Positions 48,180-54,344 of a DNA stretch of 54,344 nucleotides are shown one piece after another. Every line of letters starts with the position of its first letter. The first letter of the stretch is position 1. Origin of the DNA: an uncultured Christensenellaceae bacterium (GTDB lineage: Bacteria > Bacillota > Clostridia > Christensenellales > Borkfalkiaceae). Where the stretch lies: positions 9,290 to 63,633 of the forward strand of contig CAJUJF010000011.1 in assembly GCA_910586825.1 (NCBI GenBank). The letters are read 5' to 3'. Under the pieces are notes generated by a model. The model ran no database searches. It was not told the origin of the DNA and saw only the letters and a program-made list of their open reading frames with translations. Both the position numbers and the translations under genes were made by a program.

Positions 48180-49904
48180 TTAAATTTTCGGATCCGCTTT
48201 GTATTCGGTATGCAGGATCTTGTGCGCCTTATGGCTGTTCGGGAATCCGAAATAGTCGTCGTAGATCACGTCCATCACGGGGGAGTCCGCGCTGCGGCGG
48301 ATCTCGTTGTGCGTGTCCGCGGTATACAGCGCCTTGGCGCGCGCTTCTTTGAGTTCTTTGGAATTGCGCACGCTGTCCGAAAGGGTGGGTTGTCCGCCGC
48401 CGTTAACGCACCCGCCGGGGCAAGCCATGATTTCGATGAAGTCGTACTGCTTTTCGCCCGAACGGATCTGGTTGATGATCGTTTCCGCATTCGCGAGTCC
48501 CGAAGCGACCGCTACGCGCACGGTGTTGCCCGCGACGAGATAGGTTGCCTCTTTGATCGGTTGCGCGCCGCGGACAGCGAAGAAGTCGAGCACTTCGAAA
48601 CTTCCGTCCATCATGTGCGCCGCCGTACGAAGCGCGGCTTCCATCACGCCGCCCGTCGCGCCGAAGATCGCGCCGCCGCCCGTCGCGACCGCGAAAGGGG
48701 TGTCGAATTCTTCGTCGGGCAGTTCGGTGAACTTGATGCCCGCGGTCTTGATCATGCGCGCGAGTTCGCGGGTCGTGATCGCCGCGTCCACGTCGTTCGC
48801 CATCTCTTCGCGCTTGCATTCGTTCTTCTTCGCCGTGCAGGGGATCACGCTGACCACGTACAGGTTTTCGGGATCGATGCCGTTCTTTTCGCACCAATAA
48901 CTCTTCAACAGCGCGCCGAACATCTGCTGGGGCGATTTGCAGGTCGAGAGGTGGGGGATCATATCGGGGAATCTCTTTTCCACGAACTTGACCCAGCCGG
49001 GACAGCAGGAGGTGAACATGGGCATCGGTTTTCCCGTCTTGATGCGGTTGATGAGTTCGCTCGCCTCTTCCATGATCGTAAGATCCGCCGTGACGTCCAT
49101 ATTGAACACGTGGTCGGGACCGAGACGGCGGATCGCCGCAACCATTTTTCCTTCCACGTTCGTGCCTACGGGCAGATCGAACGCCTCGCCCAGCGTCGCG
49201 CGGACGGAAGGCGCGGTGAAGAACACGACTTGCTTTTTGGGATCGGAGATCGCGTTCCAGACTTCGTCGATCGTCGAGCGTTCGGAGAGCGCGCCCACGG
49301 GGCAGGCGACGATGCACTGTCCGCAGCCGACGCAGACCGATTCGGCGAGCGGCATGTCGAACGCGCTGCCGATATGCACGTTAAAGCCTCTGCCGATATG
49401 TCCGATCGCGTTTACGTGCTGTTTTTCGCACGCCGCGACGCAACGGCTGCAATTGATGCACTTGTCGTTGTCGCGAACCACGGCGGGCGCGGCGTCGTCG
49501 AGGGGAAGCACGAAATTTTCGCCCTGGAATCTGTCCTCGTCCACGCCGTAACCGAGCGAGAGCTTCTGCAATTCGCAGTTGTGGTTCCTCTCGCAGGAGA
49601 GGCACTTTTTCTTGTGTTTGGAAAGGAGCAGTTCGAGGGTCATCTTTCTCGACTGACGGCATTTTTCGGTGTTCGTTCTCACTTCCATGCCTTCGGCGAC
49701 CGGATAGACGCAGGCGGCGACAAGCCCGCGCGCGCCCGTCGCTTCCACGAGGCACATACGGCAGGAACCGACGCAGCTCACGTCTTTGAGATAGCACAGC
49801 GTGGGGATTTCCACGTGCGCCTTCCGCGCCGCTTCGAGGATGCTCGTTCCTTCCGGAACGGTAACGGGAATATTATTGATCGTTAAATTTACGTTTTTTG
49901 CCAT
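48180..49904 (-). CDS. hydA: [FeFe] hydrogenase catalytic subunit, HydA type
   Basis: A 574-residue hydrogenase that evolves or consumes H2. Electron-transfer sites in order: plant-type [2Fe-2S] (C37, C48, C51, C65), His-ligated [4Fe-4S] (H97, C101, C104, C110), and two ferredoxin clusters (C149-C159 and C191-C201). H-cluster motifs are L1 TSCCPGW (298-304), L2 IPCTAKKNE (354-362) and L3 EIMACPGGCVNGGG (491-504). The L2 methionine common in the family is isoleucine here. A C-terminal small-subunit-like region is present. With hydB and hydC it should form an NAD(H)-linked, possibly electron-bifurcating enzyme. The hydEFG maturases are not in the window. Confidence 0.96.
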   Translation of the reverse strand: MAKNVNLTINNIPVTVPEGTSILEAARKAHVEIPTLCYLKDVSCVGSCRMCLVEATGARGLVAACVYPVAEGMEVRTNTEKCRQSRKMTLELLLSKHKKKCLSCERNHNCELQKLSLGYGVDEDRFQGENFVLPLDDAAPAVVRDNDKCINCSRCVAACEKQHVNAIGHIGRGFNVHIGSAFDMPLAESVCVGCGQCIVACPVGALSERSTIDEVWNAISDPKKQVVFFTAPSVRATLGEAFDLPVGTNVEGKMVAAIRRLGPDHVFNMDVTADLTIMEEASELINRIKTGKPMPMFTSCCPGWVKFVEKRFPDMIPHLSTCKSPQQMFGALLKSYWCEKNGIDPENLYVVSVIPCTAKKNECKREEMANDVDAAITTRELARMIKTAGIKFTELPDEEFDTPFAVATGGGAIFGATGGVMEAALRTAAHMMDGSFEVLDFFAVRGAQPIKEATYLVAGNTVRVAVASGLANAETIINQIRSGEKQYDFIEIMACPGGCVNGGGQPTLSDSVRNSKELKEARAKALYTADTHNEIRRSADSPVMDVIYDDYFGFPNSHKAHKILHTEYKADPKI

Positions 49905-49915
49905 TGCGTTTTACC

Positions 49916-51808
49916 TCACTTTCTAACGATTGCGCCGAAGCGGCAGTTCGTCATGCACACGCCGCACTTAATGCACTTTTCTTTGTCGATGACGTGCGCC
50001 TGCTTCACCGTGCCGCTGATCGCGTTCACGGGGCAGTTTCTGGCGCAGAGCGTACAGCCTTTGCACTTCTCGGCGTCCACGGAATAGCTCAGCATCGCTT
50101 TGCAGACGCCCGCTTCGCATTTCTTTTCCCGGATATGGTCCTCGTACTCCTTGCGGAAGTAACGCAGCGTGGAAAGCACGGGGTTGGGCGCGCTCTGTCC
50201 CAGCGCGCACAGCGAGGACTGCTTCATGTGCGAAGCGAGCTCTTCGATCTTCACGATGTCTTCGGGTTCGCCCTTGCCCTCGGTGATCTTCGTCAAGAGC
50301 TGTAAAAGGCGCTTGGTGCCGATCCGGCAGGGCGTGCATTTACCGCAGCTCTCGTCCGCGGTGAATTCCAGATAGAACTTCGAAATATCCACCATGCAGG
50401 TGTCTTCGTCGAGAATGATCATACCGCCCGATCCCATCATCGAGCCGATCGCGAGCAGACTGTCGTAATCGATGGGGGTGTCGATGCATTCCGCGGGGAT
50501 ACAGCCGCCGGAAGGTCCGCCCGTCTGCGCCGCTTTGAACTTTTTGTTGTTCGGGATTCCGCCGCCGATCTCTTCCACGATCTCGCGCAGGGTGGTTCCC
50601 ATGGGAACTTCCACGAGTCCTACGTTCGTGATCTTGCCGCCGAGCGCGAACACCTTCGTGCCCGAAGAAGTTTCGGTGCCGATCGAGGAGAACCAGGCCG
50701 CGCCGTTCAGAATGATCGGGTTCACGTTTGCCCAGGTTTCCACGTTGTTTAAAATGGTGGGTTTGCCGAACAGCCCCTTGACGGCGGGGAACGGAGGACG
50801 GGGACGGGGTTCGCCGCGGTGTCCTTCGATACTCGTCATGAGCGCGGTCTCTTCGCCGCAGACGAACGCACCCGCGCCGAGGCGGATCTCGATATCGAAA
50901 TCGAACCCGAGCCCTAAAATGTTCTTGCCGAGCAGACCGTATTTATGCGCCTGATCGAGCGCGATCTGCAAACGGGCGACGGCGACAGGGTATTCCGCGC
51001 GTACATAAATATACCCTTGGTGCGCGCCGATCGCATAGCCTGCGATCGTCATCGCTTCGAGCACGCAGTGCGGGTCGCCTTCGAGTACCGAACGGTCCAT
51101 GAACGCGCCGGGGTCGCCTTCGTCTGCGTTACAGCATACGTACTTGATGTCTCCCTGCGAAGCCTTTGCAAACGACCACTTTCTTCCGGTGGGGAATCCC
51201 GCGCCCCCTCTTCCGCGCAGCCCCGAAGCGAGCATTTCGTTGATCACGTCGTCGGGCGTCATGGAAGTGAGTACTTTTTCGAGCGCCGCGTAGTCTCCCG
51301 CCGCGATCGCTTCTTCGATGTCTTCGGGCGCGATCACGCCGCAGTTGCGAAGCGCGATACGCATTTGTTTTTTATAGAAGGGCGTCTCCGCAAAGGGGAT
51401 GATCGTCCCGTCCTTCATGACGGTGCCCTGATACAGCAGTTCCTTTACGATTTCGCCGCCCTTGGCAAGGTGCTTTTCCGCAACCGTTTTGGCGTGTTCG
51501 GGCGTCATCTGCGCATAGAACGCGCCTTCGGGATACACGATCATGATGGGGCCGAGCGCGCAAAGACCGAAACAGCCCGTTTTCACGACCAATACGTCTT
51601 TGATCCCCAGCTCTTTTAAGGACTTTTCGAGCTGTTCGATGACCTTCATCGAATGCGAAGAGGTACAGCCCGTCCCGCCGCAGACGAGTACCTGTTTGCG
51701 GTAACCCGTTTCCTTGGCGAGTTTTTCGCCCTGTTCTTTTACGACGCGGCGTACGTCGATCAACGCTTTTTTCTTCGAGCGGATTGCGTCTAATTCCTGA
51801 ATCGTCAT
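49916..51808 (-). CDS. hydB: NADH-dependent hydrogenase subunit HydB (NuoF-like)
   Basis: A 630-residue flavoprotein that exchanges electrons with NAD(H). A thioredoxin-like [2Fe-2S] domain comes first (C43, C48, C79, C83), then the NuoF core with LRGRGGAGFPTGRKWSF (about 197-213) for NADH/FMN, CNADEGDPGAF for FMN, the [4Fe-4S] set C488, C491, C494, C534, and a C-terminal 2[4Fe-4S] ferredoxin (C582 to C622). This architecture is that of bifurcating hydrogenases and NADP-reducing relatives. It overlaps hydC by 4 bases and lies 11 bases before hydA. Confidence 0.95.
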   Translation of the reverse strand: MTIQELDAIRSKKKALIDVRRVVKEQGEKLAKETGYRKQVLVCGGTGCTSSHSMKVIEQLEKSLKELGIKDVLVVKTGCFGLCALGPIMIVYPEGAFYAQMTPEHAKTVAEKHLAKGGEIVKELLYQGTVMKDGTIIPFAETPFYKKQMRIALRNCGVIAPEDIEEAIAAGDYAALEKVLTSMTPDDVINEMLASGLRGRGGAGFPTGRKWSFAKASQGDIKYVCCNADEGDPGAFMDRSVLEGDPHCVLEAMTIAGYAIGAHQGYIYVRAEYPVAVARLQIALDQAHKYGLLGKNILGLGFDFDIEIRLGAGAFVCGEETALMTSIEGHRGEPRPRPPFPAVKGLFGKPTILNNVETWANVNPIILNGAAWFSSIGTETSSGTKVFALGGKITNVGLVEVPMGTTLREIVEEIGGGIPNNKKFKAAQTGGPSGGCIPAECIDTPIDYDSLLAIGSMMGSGGMIILDEDTCMVDISKFYLEFTADESCGKCTPCRIGTKRLLQLLTKITEGKGEPEDIVKIEELASHMKQSSLCALGQSAPNPVLSTLRYFRKEYEDHIREKKCEAGVCKAMLSYSVDAEKCKGCTLCARNCPVNAISGTVKQAHVIDKEKCIKCGVCMTNCRFGAIVRK

Positions 51809-52305
51809 GCCTTGTTTCCCTCCCTGTACTGATCGAGGATTCCTTTCACCTTATCGGGGGTGAGTTTGCCGTAAACTTCGTCGTTCACCATCATTACGGG
51901 CGCAAGTCCGCACGCGCCGACGCAGCGGCAGCTGTCTATGGAAAAGAGCCCGTCCGCGGTGCATTCGCCGCACTTGATGCCGAGCTGTTTTTCGATCTCT
52001 TCCAGAATCTTGTCCGAACCCTTAACATAGCAAGCCGTACCGAGACAGATGCTGATGCGGTTTTTCCCCTTCGGCGTCAGAGAGAACTGGGAGTAGAACG
52101 TGACTACTCCGTATACCTCGGAAAGGGAAATCCCCAAACCTTCCGCAATCGTCTTTTGCACCTGAATGGGCAGATAGCCGTAAATGCCCTGCGCCTCCTG
52201 TAAAATGTGCATGAGACAGCCGGGGGTCGAGCGCGATGCTTCGATAACGGATTTGAGTTTCTTCTCTTGTTCCGCCGTTCCGCATTTCGCTTCACAATGT
52301 GCCAT
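51805..52305 (-). CDS. hydC: Hydrogenase subunit HydC (NuoE-like)
   Basis: A 166-residue thioredoxin-like [2Fe-2S] protein. The ligands appear as CLGTAC near residue 91 and CRCVGAC near residue 131, preceded by a helical N-terminal domain (GCLMHILQEAQGIYGYLP). It connects electron flow within HydABC. GAGGAGG lies 6 bases before the ATG. First gene of the operon. Confidence 0.95.
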   Translation of the reverse strand: MAHCEAKCGTAEQEKKLKSVIEASRSTPGCLMHILQEAQGIYGYLPIQVQKTIAEGLGISLSEVYGVVTFYSQFSLTPKGKNRISICLGTACYVKGSDKILEEIEKQLGIKCGECTADGLFSIDSCRCVGACGLAPVMMVNDEVYGKLTPDKVKGILDQYREGNKA

Positions 52306-52373
52306 AACAACCTCCTCGTAATATCGCGATGTCCCGCTCTTCGTACGGGCATGCGTTCAAATAGTATAAGCGT

Positions 52374-52402
52374 ATTATATCATAGAGAAAAAAATATTTC
52401 AA
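52374..52402 (-). promoter_or_regulatory. Promoter of the hydCBA operon
   Basis: Minus strand TTGAAA (52402-52397), 17-base spacer, TATAAT (52379-52374). The leader to 52305 is about 60 bases. No Rex-type TTGTTAA box was recognised. The rest of the 52306-52741 gap holds A/T-rich sequence and the promoter at 52625. Confidence 0.83.
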
Positions 52403-52624
52403 GATTATTTCATGATTTGTTAAAAATTGTCGAAAATATTTTAATGGAAATTACGGAAGAGTTTTCTTGGCGGTCGCTCTTTGCCGCGTTGCCGCGGCGG
52501 TGGTAAGCCCGCGCGCCGCCGCAAAAACATGGAGCAATAGAATGCAATATACTGAAAAATGATAGAAAAATTGTGATAAAAATAAGAAAATCGACTTAAT
52601 TTTTAAAAATTTCGGTAAAAAAAC

Positions 52625-52653
52625 TTGGAAACAAGAAAAATATATAGTAAAAT
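52625..52653 (+). promoter_or_regulatory. Promoter of the second surface-protein gene
   Basis: TTGGAA (52625-52630), 17-base spacer, TAAAAT (52648-52653). Leader of about 80 bases to the ATG at 52742, with AGGAGAG before it. Confidence 0.72.
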
Positions 52654-52741
52654 AATAGTGTATGGTAATTGCGATCCTTGCCTTGCATGAAACCGAAAAG
52701 ACGGGGAGAACAAAAAAGAAAATCGACATAGGAGAGATTTT

Positions 52742-54344
52742 ATGTTTGGATTTAAGAAAAAGAGAGGAAACGGTCAGGTACGTTTTGATCGCATGAAAAC
52801 CATGGGGGGGGGGTGCTATTTAGCTGAAACCCGCGCCCGTATTCTGTATGCGACGTTGATCGTATTTTTAAGCGTACTGCTTTTTTTGGCGGGCGCTTTT
52901 TCTATGCTCGGAAAAGGGAGCAAAGCGTTCAGCCCCGTGCCTACGGGTTCGGTTGCCAATAACGTGTACGACGAAGCGACGGGGGAATTCGACGGCACCG
53001 CGCTCACCGAACTTGCAAAGACGCAAAATTACGAAAATTTAAAGGCGATGGTTGCCGCGGCGGAGAGCGGGACGATCGTAACGGGGGATAAGTTCGGAAG
53101 TTTCACTTTAAAATTCGGATCGTACAGCCATCTTGTCAGCGGCGAAAAAATCGATTTGGTATGGCAACCGACCTATTTATCGAAGGATAAGGACGGGAAC
53201 GCGATTTTAACGCTCTGGCTTGCGAGCAGCGAAACGGCGAATACAAGCTCGAATCAGGAACTCAGTTGGTTTTCCGACGGGACGCAGAGCTATCGTACGG
53301 GAGGCGGTTCGCCAAAAGTTTTTAACGACGAAGGCGTGACTGCTACCGTTGAATCGAATTGTTACGACGGCAGTTATATCCGTTTTGCAATGATAAAGGG
53401 AAAATATTTGAATTCGAACGGTTCCTGGAAGTTTGCAAACAGTTTCGGTTCTGCAATTCCGGATAATAGGACGCATATCGCTTACAACGGCACGCGAGTC
53501 ACTCCGCCCGCAGAATCGACGCTTACGAAGTTCAGTCAGTTTAACGAGGGCGGATTATTCGAACCGTATATCGTAAAACCCAACAACGTGCAATGGCAGT
53601 TGGACGACAACAATGATAAAAACGATCTCGGATACACGACGAACGGGTATGCCGCCGCTTACACAAATAATTGGGGCGGCGATAATCTTTGGTTGCCCGG
53701 AAAAGATGAGATAAAAACAGGCGCTCTGTGGAAACTGACGCAGAATCAGTTGAAATATCCGATCGGCTCTTGGCTGCGTACGGCATCGGAATCCGGCTCC
53801 GCTACCGATCGTTACAGCACCCATACTGCGGACCATTTGGGGGCTGACGGCAGCTGGGAAGGATATTCGGGCGCGGGACACGTCGGATCCAATTATTGGG
53901 CGGTCCGCCCTTGTTTCCATTTAAACCTTTCGGAAATCGCGGAATTCATTGCCGATACGCCGGAAATTACGGGCAGTTATGATTATAACCGTGCGGAACA
54001 TACGGTTACGATCGAAAATTTCGATACGGACCGCGTAAAGATCACGGACGTACAGCGCACGGACGGTACGGCGAATGTTGCGCCTGTCTTTACCGAGACT
54101 TCGGTAAAAGTGACGGACGCGGGCGAGTATACCGTTACGTTCGAAACGAAAAACGGTACGGAAAACGGAAAGAGCGGGAAGTATTATTTCTCGAATGTGG
54201 ATCAGTCGCTCGATACGCCCGATACGCCGTATAAGGTGACAAAGAAATTCACGGTAAAGAAAGCGAAGTTAGATATCCCGGGAATGGGGACGAAGAGCAA
54301 GGAATACGACGGGACGACGCAGACGTTTACGGCGACGAATTATA
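52742..54344 (+). CDS. Large surface protein, 5' part only (3' truncated by window), with internal poly-G tract
   Basis: The frame runs from ATG 52742, behind AGGAGAG, to the window end without a stop (about 534 codons). A basic N-terminus (FGFKKKRGNG) leads through a Gly-Gly-Gly stretch encoded by ten G to a signal-anchor (about 36-58, ILYATLIVFLSVLLFLAGAF). The outside part has a DUF6273-like segment (WLPGKDEI, GSWLRTASES, SNYWAVRPCFHLNL, about 310-395) and then MBG/Ig-like modules (SYDYNRAEHTVTIENF; KSKEYDGTTQTFTATNY). Such proteins are cell-surface adhesins or S-layer-associated. The poly-G makes expression probably phase-variable. Confidence 0.85.
   Translation, partial: MFGFKKKRGNGQVRFDRMKTMGGGCYLAETRARILYATLIVFLSVLLFLAGAFSMLGKGSKAFSPVPTGSVANNVYDEATGEFDGTALTELAKTQNYENLKAMVAAAESGTIVTGDKFGSFTLKFGSYSHLVSGEKIDLVWQPTYLSKDKDGNAILTLWLASSETANTSSNQELSWFSDGTQSYRTGGGSPKVFNDEGVTATVESNCYDGSYIRFAMIKGKYLNSNGSWKFANSFGSAIPDNRTHIAYNGTRVTPPAESTLTKFSQFNEGGLFEPYIVKPNNVQWQLDDNNDKNDLGYTTNGYAAAYTNNWGGDNLWLPGKDEIKTGALWKLTQNQLKYPIGSWLRTASESGSATDRYSTHTADHLGADGSWEGYSGAGHVGSNYWAVRPCFHLNLSEIAEFIADTPEITGSYDYNRAEHTVTIENFDTDRVKITDVQRTDGTANVAPVFTETSVKVTDAGEYTVTFETKNGTENGKSGKYYFSNVDQSLDTPDTPYKVTKKFTVKKAKLDIPGMGTKSKEYDGTTQTFTATNY
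52804..52813 (+). repeat. Homopolymeric run of ten G inside the surface-protein gene
   Basis: Ten consecutive G, the longest homopolymer of G or C noticed in the window, covering codons 21-24. In this length the frame is open. With nine G the frame reads into TAG, with eleven into TGA, each within five codons of the tract. Confidence 0.95.

Noticed and set aside
47841..49886. A 681-codon plus-strand frame
   Set aside because: It is the mirror of hydA, whose metal-cluster motifs are unmistakable.
52804..52813. Poly-G as an assembly error that breaks the gene
   Set aside because: The frame is open at ten G and both alternatives stop at once, so the assembled length is the coding one; a length error remains possible and is stated as the test in the finding.
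1..54344. tRNA, rRNA, riboswitch or mobile-element genes
   Set aside because: Reading both strands, I found no T-loop/acceptor pattern, no rRNA-like stretch, no transposase or integrase protein and no recognised riboswitch core; small RNAs cannot be excluded.

Overview
The window reads as chromosome of an anaerobic, low-oxygen-adapted Bacillota (Clostridia-like) bacterium of moderate GC. This rests on gene content: HprK, McsA-McsB-ClpC, MutS2, LuxS, a SpoIIA/RsbW-type partner-switching sigma locus, CotF-like ferritin-fold proteins, rubrerythrin, and a complete NAD-linked [FeFe] hydrogenase (HydABC-type). An uncultured Christensenellales-like lineage would fit, but that is a guess. I see no insertion sequence, prophage, CRISPR array, tRNA or rRNA. 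Both ends cut through large surface-protein genes.

Layout. 1-2137: 3' part of a surface protein with InlB-type repeats and a duplicated C-terminal module. 2346-4121: stand-alone sugar-ABC ATPase with a 17-unit PAAK tail. 4250-8255: operon of a His-rich metal exporter, a HisC-like aminotransferase, a probable degenerate AraM-like protein and an AraL/NagD-like HAD phosphatase. 8329-10086: four overlapping genes forming a sigma-factor partner-switching module (STAS protein, degenerate RsbW-like protein, SigB/F-type sigma, RsbW-like protein). 10148-15340: large membrane protein, PucR-type regulator, S41 protease and small unknowns. 15341-16749: divergent cysteine desulfurase and DUF3343 Se/S carrier. 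16788-19759: endonuclease III, CotF-like pair, tiny Lys-rich ORF, Wzz-like protein. 19814-25339: YchF, ArgS, HAD phosphatase, rubrerythrin, His-rich lipoprotein, flavodoxin-fold reductase. 25618-31606: membrane-anchored Xre regulator, then unknown membrane protein, DUF1653, McsA, McsB, ClpC. 31666-36455: Ung; Pfs and LuxS; a ferritin-like protein; phosphopantetheinyl transferase; C_GCAxxG_C_C protein; ArsR regulator. 36510-44544: tight run uvrC, Cof-HAD, hprK, U32 peptidase, mutS2. 44619-48054: NodB-fold protein, M16 peptidase, hypoxanthine-DNA glycosylase, AlkD-like protein, acyl carrier protein. 48180-52305 (minus): hydA, hydB, hydC. 52742-end: 5' part of a second large surface protein.

Themes: oxygen and redox defence, DNA repair (Nth, Ung, UDG-like, AlkD-like, UvrC, MutS2), carbon control (HprK, MsmX-type ATPase), and protein quality control by arginine phosphorylation. 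Most recognisable promoters are sigma-A-like with 17-base spacers.

The observations I would follow first: (i) a run of ten G inside the start of the surface-protein gene at 52742, where gain or loss of one G creates a stop within five codons, a clean phase-variation design; (ii) the partner-switching operon with two RsbW-like proteins, one lacking the kinase motifs; (iii) a repeated promoter geometry that places the transcription start on the ATG, predicting leaderless mRNAs for at least four genes; (iv) a strong promoter at 35005 aimed antisense through the phosphopantetheinyl transferase gene into its divergent neighbour.
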